A stretch of DNA of 64,000 bases from Pocillopora verrucosa (GCF_036669915.1 NC_089319.1:15762770-15826769), one strand, 5' to 3'. Shown: positions 1-13,600, counted from the stretch's first letter. A program made the numbers and translations. Notes: generated by a model from the sequence alone, not told the origin.

Positions 1-237
1 TACTGACCACTCTGACGTCACGAGAGACGACGCATCTTTGGTATACTGCGGCACAACGTGAAGTTTGTAAAACTCAACATTGGTAATACGTGCAACATGG
101 CTGCGTTTATACCAAAACCAGCAGATGGCCATGGTTAAAATGGCTACACCCCAAGGGACACTGTACCCCATAACTACAGCAACACTCACAAGTACCACAC
201 AAAGCATCAAAAACGACAATTGTTTTCCGTTTGCCAT
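1..237 (-). CDS. 5' end of an unrecognised membrane-protein gene, cut by the window edge
   Basis: On the minus strand an ATG at 237-235 opens a frame that stays open for 79 codons to the window edge, so this is the first coding exon or part of it. The start context is good (A at -3, G at +4). The peptide begins MANGKQLSFLML and has two closely spaced hydrophobic stretches at about residues 8-25 and 28-43. A basic WYKRS follows, then a polar segment ending near TSEWSV. This looks like a hairpin of two membrane helices, or a signal anchor plus one helix. I do not recognise the family. The plus-strand open frame over the same bases (80-343) is taken as its antisense shadow because the minus frame has the better start and composition. 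No donor site is certain inside the window. Confidence 0.5.
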   Translation of the reverse strand, partial: MANGKQLSFLMLCVVLVSVAVVMGYSVPWGVAILTMAICWFWYKRSHVARITNVEFYKLHVVPQYTKDASSLVTSEWSV

Positions 238-3200
238 TATGCAACTTCCAGATGTATACTGCTACTGCAGCTGGCACAAAATTCCTGGAAAAGGGAAAGA
301 AAAATTTAAAATAAAGAGACTATATGTTTTAGGAGGATTTTGATTGTTTCACGATAACATTTACGTTATCACCCCCAAAAGCTCTCAAACTGCAATATTA
401 CTATGATCCCCCTAATGTTGGCAGTTGAGTGCCAGTCAATTCTAGTCCCACCTTTATAATACGCTGGTGACGACTGTGCCCCTCCTCCGTTCTCCCTGAT
501 AACCATGTGATCCCCCAAAAATCCTTTAAACCCCACCCAGGCGATGAACGTCCTTTACGGCAACCACTTTTAGCTGATTATAGACATTAATCACGGAAAG
601 TGCATTGGAGTTCACATCGAGGAGTACATTACGCGTGACAGCGAAGACAACGCGACTCACGTGCCTCTTACGTCTTAGTAATCTCATTCAAAAGGCAAGA
701 AAAAAATCTTTCATAGGAAGTATGATTCGACGTTCTCGGAAAATCTCGTGCAGTTCCTTGATGAAGTTATTTGAGGTCATCTTTCGAATGTCACAAGCTC
801 GTGCGCGCATGTAATTTTCCTTTGCGCAACTTCTGTGCAGACAATAGGAAAGCCGGATAAACAGGCATCCTGGTTCATTTCCGGGCGTTGCTGCTCAAGT
901 CAGAGTTTTCTTGTGGTAACAGAGAGACCAAGATGCCATGAAAATTTCCCACATCGGCTACAGAGATTGCGTTTTGCTGATGTGAAGGGTTCTTAAACCG
1001 CCCTTGGATTCAGGTTTCAAGCAGTTAGCAAACACAAACGAATTAGTGTAATGTGCCAGATGATCAAGGTTTCTAGGATAGCCCCCGAAGCTTTGCATGC
1101 GGTTCGTGTTGTCCTTAAGTATAAGATGAAAGATTGAAGTTTTTTAAGAAAGGACCACGTCAGCGCTGCACGAAATTGTGTGCATATATCCTGGCTACGC
1201 CTCTCTCTGCTCTGCTCAAAACCGGGGGGGGGAATCTTCCCAAGTGAAGGGAGGGGTGGGAAGGGGGTTGGAAGCTAGAAATTGTTCGTGAAAATGGCCC
1301 TAAAATGATACATCCCTGAGATGTAGACAAACTTTAATCAAATAAAATCACAAATGTGATGTTCGTAGAACCTCACGTAGGCAATTTGGGAAAAGAGAAT
1401 CCATATACTGATGGTGCTAACAAAGGTTTCACAGATATCGCACGTGCACCACGGTGTTGCATCGACTTTGCGGGATTTAATACGTCAAAAAACCTTTTGA
1501 GCCAACTTAGTTTAGTTCAATAAGTAAAATTAAGCTTTTATAGGCCATCTGTTTAAATAACAATAAAGGGGGTAAGTTTTTAGAGAAACTGTGGTGCTGC
1601 GTCGGTGGGAGAGTGCAACGGGGTAATTTGGTATCATCAACTGAGTTGATAACGTAAATTGTCCACCTTAAGGAGTTTCAAAGCTGACGTTTCGAGCGTT
1701 GGTGGTCGTTATCTGACGAAAGACTAGCGCTCGAAACGTCAGCTATGAAACTCTTTACGATGGCCAATTTACGTTATCAACTCAGTTGATAATACTAAAT
1801 TACTCTTTTTAGATAACAAAACAGAAGTCTGATTACTAAATAGCGGCCTCAGAATTACAAATCTTGTACACCACATCATAACAATGGTTGGCAATAGCTA
1901 CCCCCTACTACAAAGGATTAAGTCGAAAAGAGGTTTCAGTATGAAAAACACTTCCGACGCGTCTCAAAAGTTAGGAATTATGATTAGCTAACGCTGAGAA
2001 ATATTCTTTACATTGGAAATCCATTCACTCATTTCCTGGATTAACTGCATGATTAGGCTTGTCGCGGCATAAAACAAACTTTCCATGTTTACTGGGTAAA
2101 CTAAAGATAATTCATTTTGGTGATCCTAGCTTGCGCAAGTCAAATGAGCATTGAAAAGAGAAGCGTGCAAAGAACTTGTTATTGACAGAGTTTGACGGGT
2201 GAAGTGAATACCCAGTGGACGTGACTACTAATCTATGAGAAAGACAGATGATTTTTAATCAAAACAGTTATAGTGTATAATTAACCCACGAAGTTTTGTT
2301 ATTTTTTTTACGCTCTCGCGATAGGCTAAGACCAGAACAAAACGCACACACCCAGTGTTCTGTAAAACTGGCTCTACGCTAGTGCACGCCGGAGAGAGAG
2401 AATTCCTTCACATGCCACACAAGGTCTTTATTGTGACTCACGTGACGTTCTGACTAAATTATTGTTGTTGGCTATGTTTGAAAAAGATTAACAGCTTGTA
2501 AGCCCCACTTGAATGAAAGTTTGTTGAGACAAAAAAAAATCATACAGACTGCTTTTTTAATAAACACTTTGGCATTATGATTATAACAAAAGAGTATTCG
2601 AAATGTTATTGTGGTTGTATAGCTGGGTTGTGTGTAGACATGCACCATAACAGCGCCTTTAGGTGCCTTCACGGGCCTTAGGAGTTTTGTGCATTATGCT
2701 AGATCACGTAGCATCCTTTAAAACTTGGAAGTTCTTCTCTGGAGCCTGTTTTAACACCTAATAAACCTAAGGGGAAAAATTTTCCATTTTTTGTCCCGCC
2801 CCTTTTCTTTTGGTACATATGTATAGTATATTCAAGCCCGTTGAGAGAACGAGGTTTTTGTTACATGAAATAAAGTAAATCAAAACGTGACATTTTTTTC
2901 TGAACTTAGCGCTATTTTACGAACAAAAGAAAAAAAAACGCGCAAAACAAAATAACTTTTCTCCTCTCTCATCTATGGGATTTCTCTTGCCATATCTACC
3001 CTTAAAAGACTTCTGCAAATGCCCCCCAGATGTCTGGCAACGGGTAAAGTTTGTTCGCAACAAACAGAAAGACGGACTGACCCCCCGATGGCTGCATTAT
3101 GAAATGTTGCCGAATGTCTGACGGGGTTTGACATGCAATGGCCTTTGACAAAATCTTGATGAAATTAATGTTTTATCCCCAAAGTAACCTTTATGTTCAG

Positions 3201-3737
3201 GAAAGAAAGAAAAAACCAACAGCACGATAACAAGAAAACTGTTTCCTCTTCTTGCGGTCACAAGACACTGCATCTTGACGCACGCGAAGACCGGAAATGA
3301 CTATATGAAGAGCGCCAACGTTTCAGACAAAATGCATCGTTAAACAGAGCATCAGATTTTCAAAGAAAAAAGAGCCATCAAAAACTGCAATGTATTCTTG
3401 TAAATAAAAATTGACACTGAAAAAAATATTCCAGTATCCCTCCTTTCCCTTGGAGGCATACATCACGAATCTCACGTGAAGGAGAAGGAAGAGAAACCAA
3501 CAGGTATTTCTTGTCACGTTTTGTTTACTTGACACAAAACCGGTTTGACGATCTTGTTTCATCGTTTTCATCAACTGCCAGAAGGGCTTAGTCATGCTCG
3601 TATCTGATTGGTTCCCTAAAGAAATCTTGAGCTGACAGCCAATCAGAAAAGGGGACGTACGTGGGATTGAGAGGGGCGGCAACTAGGCGTACAACACGCA
3701 AAACGAAACTATATTTATCGACGCAATCGAGCTCACC
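238..3737. other. Gene-free stretch left of the lipase pair
   Basis: About 3.5 kb with no coding frame I can support. The first few hundred bases presumably hold the promoter of the minus-strand edge gene and the last few hundred that of the first lipase gene. A palindromic repeat sits at 1623-1803 and is described separately. The 119-codon minus-strand frame at 3323-3682 has no family resemblance. Short G-rich runs occur near 1226-1270. Nothing else stands out. Confidence 0.5.
1623..1803. repeat. Palindromic dispersed repeat with CGAAACGTC core
   Basis: Two arms of roughly 78 bp (about 1623-1700 and 1726-1803) are near-perfect reverse complements. Each contains an ATCAACTGAGTTGAT-type inner palindrome and a GCTGACGTTTCGAGCG / CGCTCGAAACGTCAGC segment. 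The preceding ~60 bp (AATAAAGGGGGTAAGTTT at about 1562) also recurs, in opposite orientation, at about 53160-53365. Shorter relatives lie near 20107-20180 and 54963-55020. It behaves as a foldback-type dispersed element. Confidence 0.8.
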
Positions 3738-3770
3738 ATGATGTCTGTCGAATTGTTCTTCGTTTTCTAG
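3738..3770 (+). promoter_or_regulatory. Candidate upstream ORF of the first lipase gene
   Basis: An ATG in a strong ACCATG context at 3738 starts a 10-codon frame (MMSVELFFVF) that stops at 3768-3770, 54 bp before the main ATG. A TATA-like TATATTTA lies at 3712-3719. Whether the transcript starts upstream of this ATG is not visible, so the regulatory role is inferred. Confidence 0.35.
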
Positions 3771-3824
3771 TGAGATTTCGCCTTAAATTCCCGTTGTTAA
3801 AAGTCAAGAGGACAATTTTTAGTC

Positions 3825-6800
3825 ATGGCTGAAGTCCAAGATCTGAATTTAACGTTTTCTGGATGTGGTTTTTTGGGAATCTATCATCTCGGAGTTGTGT
3901 CTTGCTTGAAAGAAAACGCTCCGGCGCTCTTGAAACGAGTAAAATGTTATGGCGGCGCGAGTGCTGGTTCCTTTGCCGCAATTGCGTTGCTTTTAGACTT
4001 AGATGTTAGTGACAGTGCTGAGTTTGTAATCAGACTGGCTAAAAGAGCGAATTCTTTAACGCTAGGACCCCTTCATCCAAGCTTCAATGTCGTCAGAACT
4101 CTTCGTCGATCATTCGAAAGGATTCTGCCTCCCAACGCACATGAACTCGCCAGTGGAAGGCTTCATCTGTCGTTAACAAGAATTTCTGATCTCAAAAACG
4201 TTATTGTGTCTGAGTTCTTCTCTAAAGAAGATCTTGTTGAGGTGAGTTATGTTTCGTAATAATCATCTATGTCGTAAATTCATGGTCAACTTGATTTGCA
4301 TTTCTGGCATTGTCGCTTCAGACGGTGTAATAGTCGCCCAAGCGCGGGATGGAATTTGCATAGAATGTAGCCAGGGTCATTCCTGGCCAGTGGTTCCCGT
4401 TTAAAGAAAAAATTTATCATCAAGGACCATTTATTGACCTGTTTTTTCCAGCAACAAAATTCTAAAAACCTTCTCGCGTGCTTTTCGTAAGGAGCGTGGT
4501 ATTTTCCAGTTGCGTAATATGAAACTCGTGTGATAAAACACTGGGAGAGCGACACTATGATCCTATTTTCATGAAGAGGAAGTTTTAATTACAATTTTTT
4601 TGAGTTTAGGAACTTATTTCATTTTTAAGGCTTAGCTGTTTTCTGTTACTCACCAAAATAATTTATTCGCGTGGGAAATTACGCAGCGTGAGTGGAGTGT
4701 TTGTCTTAGCTTTGTGACGATTGTATGTAAAATAATAATCAGCTCACAGCGTCGCATGTTTTGAGGATTTGTTTTGGCTGTAAGAGTGTTTTCCTGCTGT
4801 TCAAAGAGGATATTAGAAATATTTTAGAGCACATGCCCCACCATGTTAATCTGTTTCCTACCCTTTTTGTTCAGAATTAAACCCAATTTTACGGTTGAAA
4901 AAAGATAGACACTCGGTTGCTTATGTATGCAAACATTTAAATATTCCTGACTAACCAGTATTTGCAATATTAATCAATCATTTGCATGGTATTTGGATGG
5001 CATGCTGTAACCTCTTAACAGTTAACTTGATACTTGAGAAATAACAATTTATCAGCCCATTGTTAGTGGAAAGTTCTGCTTGCATCCGTTGAATTGTACA
5101 GTGGTTAAGTTCGGCAAAAGCCAAAATATATTTGATGCATCTTTGAATAAATGTTTAGGTTCATCTACATAATTTGTATCATCTCATTTTAATATGAAAA
5201 ACTCAGCAGTGTTTTTGACAAGTACAATATTGTAGACAGCACAATAATGAAGACAGTCTCATGCAGTCTCACTTTATTGTAGGCAGCAAAATAACAAAGG
5301 CAGTCTCATGGGCTACCACCAAAAGAGAAATAGATGGTTGATTGTAAGAATTTTAAAACGTCTACATACCTAAGTATTGGGTACCCTTTGTAATGGAAAC
5401 ATCCCACAATCTCATCTCAAGTTGCATTCCATTGCCACTAGTTACATAACCAACAAATTAACTAGACAATTTTGGGTTATAACCAATCATGATTGCCCTT
5501 AAATCACAGACATCTGAAAGTTGTTCTCAATTCTAAACTGTTGTAGCATAGAAAATGGTTAAAATTACAGTGCAATTATTTTGCCTCTGATACACATCAC
5601 TATTTAGTGTGTAGCTTAAATCTTCTCAAAGACCATTTCAATTAGATTTTTCCAATCAGGCAGTACTCTTTCTACACCTCATACCATCTGTTTTCAACAA
5701 TGTGAGTGTCGTTGTTATGTTTTGTTGAATTTTCCTAAAAGGATAGATGTCATTTCTCCAGTAGCATTCTTTGTTAATTTTTGTTACACCTCTTAGAACA
5801 GGAGGCTTAAGTCAGAATGAAGATTGTTGTTTAAAAAACCGTTTTGATGCTTTTCCAAAGACACTTCTGAAATACCTAGCCTTTATTGAAAACAACTGCT
5901 GATGTTTTAAAGTAAAACATCTTGTACAGGCTCATAATTCCAAAATTGTGAATGAATGCCTCTTTGTACTAATAACAACTGAAGGCAGATCTGTTGCCCC
6001 ATCACCTTACTCATGACCTCCCACCATAAGTACTTCATTTTTGTGCGAGTACATATTATTTAAAACACTGAATGATGTTATGTACTTTATGCTTTGTTTC
6101 AGGCTTTGATTGCTAGCTCATATGTTCCTTTCTACTCTGGATTCCTTCCTGCAAAATTTAGGGGAAAGGTAAATATTAACATCATGTCATGTGGTTTAGT
6201 TTCCTGTTTTTCTTCTTGTTGAGTGGGATTAAGTTACAGGATTAATGATATTATTTCAATATGTGGGGTTCAGACATAATTGCTGATAGGTAAATAAGAT
6301 TTTCCTTCCAGTAGACAGTCAGTCACAGAAAATAAAATATAGTTAAAAAATTTCTTTGGACCACAGTCGGTGTTTTACTGGCTGTAATGTGGGATGGGGA
6401 TTCTACTGTTACATTCTTGCAAAAGTGTTAAAGGAATGAAAAAAAGGAAGATCTGAAACTTGAAAATTGACTCTAGCTAATCTGTGATAAAGGCACAAAA
6501 AGAATCCTGTGAAGGGCAAATCCTATAGATCTCCCTTCACAGACCTCCTTTAATTGAATTATTTGGAGACTACTGTCTACTTACAGCTTTAATCTCACAA
6601 CTGCTTTCAAACACTTGAAAGGTTATTTGTAGATCCTCTGTTACACAGAAGATGATGTCATTGTTCAGAAAAATTATTAAATTTCATGGGGTTGGCATGT
6701 AAATTTATTAGAAACCAAAATTGTTTCTAATCAACTGAATTGTGTTTTCAGTACTATGTAGATGGAGGGATTTCTGACAATCTCCCGCAGCACTTCAAAG

Positions 6801-8729
6801 AAGGTGAAACCATAACTGTTTCGCCTTTCAGTGGTGAGAGTGACATCTGTCCCAAGGACAGTTCTTCAAATGACTTCCACATTGAACTTCGAAATACCAG
6901 CATGCAGTTTACACTACAGAACCTGTACAGGTGTTCCCGTGCATTCTTTCCTCCACAACCAGATGTACTTTTTGATATGTGCAAGCAAGGATACAGAGAC
7001 ACGCTGAGATTTGTGAAGCAGCATTGTAAGTAGACATGTCTAGATGCACTGTTTCCATTCAAAATATTCTTTGTATGTCTGTCATAAGTTGATATGTGAA
7101 AGTTAACAAACATAAAGATTTTATAATTATTCTAATTTTACTGCCATCCTCATCATTATCATTCTGGTGAAGCTATGGAAGCATTAAATTTGAGTTGTTA
7201 CATAGGTATGACTACTTAAGGCAAGTTTACAAGAGCATTTCAACTGGTCAACGAGTGAATTTAACACAGTGACAGATATGGGACAGTCATTCAAGGCATT
7301 ATGTGTTGTTCATGTTATTCAGTTAACATAGAGTTTTGCTGTTTTTCTTTCCAGATCCAGAGACTCTAAGGAAAGTCCCAGTCCAAAGGCCTTCCATGTC
7401 TCAGTATCTTCACTCATCTTGGTCCAAGTCCAGCCATGGACTTGACAAACAACAGATCAGTGTCAGCTCACTGTCTGCATACAACCCATACAGTAGTGGA
7501 GAAGGAGATGCCTTTACAAGTTCCGAAAGTGATGAAACTGATAATGAATATTCAACAGAATTAGAGGAACAAGGAGAGTCCAAGCTCACCATCAGTAAGT
7601 TCATTTAACCCCTTGGTTCCTAAAATCAGTACCCATATTCTCCATAATGTTCTTTATACATTTCTTATGGTACAGACTAAAAGAAAATTTGAAGAATGTG
7701 AAATTCATTTGTTTATGCTCCCTTAATAAATAAATGGTAAGTTACATTTGAAATGTTCATAAGAGACAATGTGAAGAGTCATTCTTAATTCTTGATTATC
7801 CATTTCTATTCCAGTACTTCACCGTACAAGTGAGGCTGTGAATGAGGCTGAACTTTGGTCATGCTTCTTCATTCGCCGGGTGTTTTGGGTGTTGAAACTT
7901 GCAGCAAAACCATGTGTGATTTCTCTGAAACAGATCTCACATCTTGCAAACATGTAAGTTTACCTTGGTCTGCATTGTTAGAATTTGTCTGAGAGACTTT
8001 GAATGAATCTGATATTCTGTTGTTTTCCTTTCCTTTAGAATCCTAGAGTCACTACCAAAAGTGGAGAAAACAGGAAATGAGTTCCTCGATGAGCTGTTAT
8101 CCATGGTTTATATGGTGATTCACACCTACCAGGACAAGCATCAAGTCCAGTGCTGGTATGTATTGTTTGGATTGCAAATAATTTGTCACCATTCAGCAAA
8201 TGTGTTTGTTTCAACTACTCACACTGTTTTCTTTTGCTTGGGTTACACCTCACAAAGTTCTCTCAATAGCTGATCACAACTAATAGTTAAGGAGACTAGT
8301 GACTAACTGTGCACACACTAGAATAACCAATGCTCTTCTATTTTCTCTAGGAAAAAGTCTGGACGAGCCATAACTTCAGGACAATGGCAGGAAGACATTG
8401 CCTGTGTAAATGAAGGAAGGTCTAGCGAAAATGACCAACAGCAAGTCAAGCATTCTGATGATGACAGTGACATAGAAGTCTTAGTGGCAGAAAATACAGA
8501 AAGCTTAATCCAAAGTGCAATGAGATGGGATGATAATGTTAGTAACCGCCCATTTATTACTGCCAGCGATAGACACAGCAGTCAGAATCTGACAAGATGC
8601 CAGTGTCAAGGAGCAAGTAATGTAGACAAAGCCCTTGGAGTTTCAGATGATTATGTTGTCGTAGATGGTTATGAGACTGATGTCGAATCTGAATTCAGTG
8701 GGAATGAAGAACTTCAGGAGTGCCAATAA
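3825..8729 (+). CDS. PNPLA2: ATGL-type patatin-like triacylglycerol lipase, paralogue 1
   Basis: Exons: 3825-4241, 6103-6168, 6752-7025, 7355-7594, 7815-7953, 8039-8155, 8351-8729; all introns are GT-AG and phases agree, giving 543 aa. The patatin fold is at the N-terminus: oxyanion loop GCGFLG (G13-G18), nucleophile in GASAG (S46), and catalytic Asp in DGG (D165). DGGISDNLP and [13 protein letters not shown] match vertebrate ATGL closely. ATGL performs the first step of triacylglycerol hydrolysis on lipid droplets, using a Ser-Asp dyad. The C-terminal half is Ser/Asp/Glu-rich and poorly conserved, with a moderately hydrophobic stretch around [16 protein letters not shown] that could serve lipid-droplet binding (inference). 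The start is chosen by homology of [15 protein letters not shown] and a GTCATGG context. A close paralogue lies 1.9 kb downstream on the same strand. PNPLA3/PNPLA5-like activity cannot be excluded; family assignment is secure. Confidence 0.92.
7611..7690 (+). repeat. Partial copy of the TTAACCCTTT MITE family
   Basis: Intron 4 of lipase paralogue 1 contains a fragment matching the 5' part of the dispersed family seen complete at 36172-36386 (CATATTCTCCATAATGTTCT and following bases). It lacks the 3' half. Confidence 0.5.
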
Positions 8730-10602
8730 CAAGGCCTTGTACAAACTGCTGTGGCCTAATTATTTACAGTTGTTGATGAGCATTTTTAGTTTTCTTACAG
8801 ACAAGAATCATAGGAATCTCTGGCATTATTTTGTAATCAAAGATTAAGACATTTAGGGTTCTTCTCTCAGAAGAAAACAGACATTATCAGGCTAAGTTTG
8901 TTCATTATGTGCATGGGCTACTTAACTCACAGACATGAGATCAAAAGATATTTCTGGGAAAATATAATATATATATAAAAGGATGTCAAGGAAACTCAGA
9001 TATCTGTGGAAAGACAAACCTATTTAAAATTGCCGGAAAATTTTTAAATGGTTTAGTAATTCTTTGCTGGGCAGGTCTTTACTAGCTTGTGCTTAAGAGT
9101 TTGATGACTGTGTCTTGTCATCTATCAAGAGGGAAACTGCATTAACTAAGTAGCACAATACAAAAGGAAGCTATTATGTTGAAGTATGTACAACAACTGA
9201 AAATTATGATGGGCCAAATTTCTATTTTATTAGGAATACAAAAGGTAAAGTCTTATTCAATTTGCTTTTTCCATGGTGTTGACTAGACAGGTATTTGGTT
9301 TGGTGCAATGGTAATTGTACAGAAATAATTTTATTGTATAAAGATATTTGATTTTAGTCTCTACACAAAATTGTGGTATGAAGAAATATATAATAAATAA
9401 AACCACTCAAATTTTAATTAGAATGAGCAGCAAATAATTATGGCCTTGTAATTAATATTATTGCTGTAGCTTTTTAAAAGTTTACCACTGGGATATTTTA
9501 TACATGAATGCAAAAGAAAATTGCCATTATTTTCATCTGATGTACAGTATGAGTTCTAATAATATACATAATTTAATAATAAAATGAAAATTGTGGTGTG
9601 AATGAGAGTGATTTACTTTGTAAATCTTAAACACATCAGAGTGCAAGCACACTATTGATCAAAATGGCATGCAAGGGTCTTTTACCTAAAACAAGAGAGT
9701 GACCACTTTATTTTGAGATAATCTTTACCAGGAAAATAGTCTTTTACATGGTGTTACTCCATGAAACCCATATGCATTGTTTGTTGATTTAGTTTGGCCA
9801 CACAAGATGGTCATGAGTTGGTGGCACTTTATGATACTCTTGTGGTGAGCCATGGGAACACAATTCATTGCAGGAGAATACCCCCTTCTCTGCATAAAAA
9901 AATTTAAGAACAACAACAGTACTTAACAATTTTGCATCATCAAGGATGAGAGCTGGAATTCTACAACCAGCCCATCTTCTCCAGTATGGTACAGGGCCCT
10001 TGAAACAGTTCAAACAAGTTGATTTCCTGATATACATTTCACTACGGTTGTCTCCTAAGGATGCATTGCTCCCTATCTGTTGTTATTTGATCAGATTAGA
10101 ATTAAGTCTTCAATTTGTGCGATTCTTGGTTTTTAAATATCTTACATCTACCTTTCTAAGTTGTTCACTCTCAGAAATCTATCTCACCGTTTTTCTACTG
10201 ACCTTCACTGACCTATCTTTCGTTGAAGACTCTTCCAGTGACCTTTTGTCCTTGATTGACCTTCGCTCCCTCGCTGACTTTTACTCCTTTATTTAAACAA
10301 TGTCATCATTCACACACTACAAGTTAAATGGTACTCACAAGGAACCGAGACGAGTATTTGGTAGTACCGGAAGCAAAATCTGACACACAAACACGTACCG
10401 GTTTACAAAAACTCGCGCGAAATCACAAGGTCAACAAAGGTGACTTCCGGTCATGTGAACAAATACAGTGATCCTCATTTATGATGTCATAATAAGCGGG
10501 CGATTTGCCCGGTCGGCCGAAGAATTATTTATTACACTTGAAAATTTGTTACATGTACACACCTTCAACGGACAAACTGCCGAAGATTGAAATTTTCTAA
10601 AC
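8730..10602. other. Intergenic region between the two lipase genes
   Basis: It begins with the probable 3' UTR of paralogue 1; overlapping AATAAA signals at 9392-9401 are plausible poly(A) signals. The strand is AT-rich to about 9600. The segment 10300-10600 is the likely promoter and 5' UTR of paralogue 2. The 116-codon frame at 9946-10296 is low-complexity Leu/Phe/Ser translation of a pyrimidine-rich stretch and I do not call it a gene. Confidence 0.5.
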
Positions 10603-13600
10603 ATGTCTGACGTCCAAGATTTAAACTTGACTTTTTCGGGCTGCGGATTTTTGGGAATCTACCACATTGGAGTGATGTCTTGTCTAGAACAAAACGCGAG
10701 CAGTTTTTTGGGTCGGGTGAAATGTTTTGGAGGAGCAAGTGCAGGTGCTTTTGCTGCTGTCGGTTTAGTTATGAACTTGGACATCTCTGACATTGTAGAA
10801 TCGGTTCTAAGACTCGGTAAAAGAGCAAATTCTCTTTCACTTGGACCATTTCATCCGAGTTTTCAGGTCGTCAAAACTGTCCGGAAAGCGTTTGACAGAA
10901 TGTTGCCTGACAATGCACACGAGATAGCGACTGGACGATTGCACATTTCACTGAGTCAAGTCACTCTCACAGGCTTTAAAAATGTCATCATTTCTGAATT
11001 TTATTCTAAAGAGGATCTCATTGAGGTAAGTTAAGATTAAAGGTTAAATTGAGGTTTATGAGCGAAGTCTAATCGTTGGTTAAATCCATTTGGAAAGATC
11101 GCAGTGCTCGCTTTAATTTATATTAGTTAAAATGTATTTGATAGCTTATGATACGTTTTCCGTGTGTATGTTATTGTAGTTGTTAGTTAGATTTATTTCA
11201 TCAGCTGAGTAAAGATCGATCGTGCGATCAAACAATTGTCAGTCGCGTTTTTTATGTCTGTAAGATGTTGAGAGGTCAAGAGAAGTTCTGAGCTGATGAC
11301 AGTCCCCAATCCCTACTTTGGTATTTTTTTTAAAAATGATCATTCATATCATTCATGAATACAGTTATGCACGCTCCCAATTCAGCGGCAACAAAAGCAA
11401 CAATACTTGTTTTAAAATGTTGAAATGTCCAAATGTTTATTGTTGTCTGGGAAGAGATCAAGGCGGGGGCGATGGGCGGGGGCAAAGCAGGGGAGTGGTA
11501 AGAGGTTTCATTTACCTCAGGGTAGAAACCCAAACCATTGTCACTGTGACAGTAAACCCCAGTGGAATTTCAAAACTGAGAAATGAATCACTATTGAGTT
11601 TACTTGCCATTTTGGTTGTGATCAATTTTTTTTCTCATTAAAATAATGTCAATGCAGAATGAATTTGATGTCTCCTTTCTTTTTTAACCCAAGAGTGATT
11701 ACATTGTTGCATCTAATTTCTCCTTACAATATCACATCTGAGTCACATATTAAGGTCACAAGGATTATGGAGGAACATAGGAAATGTTTAGAGAAAAGTA
11801 TGAAGAATGTGAACTGTGATGCTAGGATATAAAGGTTCTGAATACAAATTAATAACTCTTAGACTGAGTTTATTTTAAGTCATTTTGTCAGAAAAAACAA
11901 ATCATTTTTGATATCATAAAATCACATCAAATTACCCAGCAATATTGAGTTTTATATTTGATTTCATAAATACCACAGGCACTTGTAGCCAGTTCCTATG
12001 TACCAGTATTTTCTGGAATGTTTCCAGCAGTATACAGAGGAAAGGTATGTTACTTTAACTTGCATCAACAGTCAGGTTATATTACATGTTGGCCTCTGTA
12101 ATTACTGGTTAGAAAGTAGTTGTCTCTGTATGTCTGGTTACTCACACAATACACAACCTCTCTAAATTATGTAACAAATCCTTATCTGCAATGCATATAA
12201 CAAAACTTATCTGCAATAGACCATCAAGGACTAAATTATCTAGAGTATGAAAATTGCCTGAAGTATTACAATAGACTAATTGCCAGATAATATAAATTTT
12301 ATTTCTCCCAAATGTATGGTATAACTTTTCACTTAATTTCAAACAGTAGAAATGAAACTTAAGAGTTGGTATCACTAGGAAAATGAATTTACTCTAATTC
12401 TTTTGCAGTATTATGTGGATGGAGGAATTTCTGATAATCTTCCACAACACTTCAAAGAAGGAGAAACTATCACAGTGTCCCCATTTAGTGGAGAACATGA
12501 CATTTGTCCTAAAGATGTTTCATCAAATGAATTTCACATTGAACTACGAAATACTAGCATGCAATTTACTGGGAGTAACATTTGGAGATTGTCCCGTGCA
12601 CTGTGGCCACCAAGTCAAGAGGTCTTGATTGATATCTGCAGGCAGGGTTACAGAGATACACTGAGGTTTCTAAAGGAGCACTGTAAGTGTCAATCAGTTG
12701 ATATGTTTTAACACACTCCAGTTGGTTATCATATTGATTCAATTACATGCCCAACCTCAAATAAGACCCCAACCTTTAGTCAGGAAAAGTACTTGCAGGC
12801 TAGGCCTAAAATATAGACCCAAGCCCTCCTATTCCCCTCCCCCCTCCCCTCCACACAAAAGAAGAATATTGATTATTATTTACTGGCTTACAATCTCTAA
12901 ATTCACTGTATATGGTATATCTTAAGGTTTTATCATTATTTATTGTTATTGTTGTTATACCCCTCACCTTGAAGAAGTGCCTAATCTCAAGGTCCAAACA
13001 CTTAATAAGTCCCCAGGGCACTTAATCCAATAAAAATGGTAATGCACATTCCTGAATCTGAACTCTCTTCCAAGAGGTTATTTTTTTCAATGGTTTCCAC
13101 AACATGAACTGTGAAATGGTGAGGAAGAAGAGACTTATTCTTCCTGTCTGATGGAATAATGTTATGGACAGAAGAATTGTTTCAAAAACCAGGGAAACTA
13201 TCCTTGTGGGTTTTTTCGCTCCCTCAGCTCTGAGTTATGTTCACTCTCTTTATATGTAACACAGAAACACATTTTTTAATCAAAGATTGAAATGGCTGTA
13301 ATTTGCTATGAATTTATTTACCAGATCCTGATACACTAGTGCTCGAGTCACTAACAACAGCCTCTGTGATGTTCAATATTCTGCCATTACACAGTAGTTC
13401 TCCACTTCATTGTCAGGAGTCATATGTCACAAGCCACAGTTCTGATGTATCATTTAATGATGACAACTTATCCTGTGATTACAAGGAGACTGGAAGCCAT
13501 TGGGCTGAGACTGAATTGGAGGAAGGAGAATCAAAACTATCCATGAGTAAGCAAGTCTATAATATATCCTCTTATATTAACTATTTACACCTCACCATCA

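Noticed and set aside
80..343. Plus-strand 87-codon frame
   Set aside because: Antisense to a better-supported minus-strand coding start at 237; no family resemblance.
3323..3682. 119-codon minus-strand frame
   Set aside because: Lies in the first lipase promoter, composition unremarkable, no recognised motif or splice structure.
9946..10296. 116-codon frame between the lipase genes
   Set aside because: Low-complexity translation of a pyrimidine-rich tract; no homology and no continuation by splicing seen.
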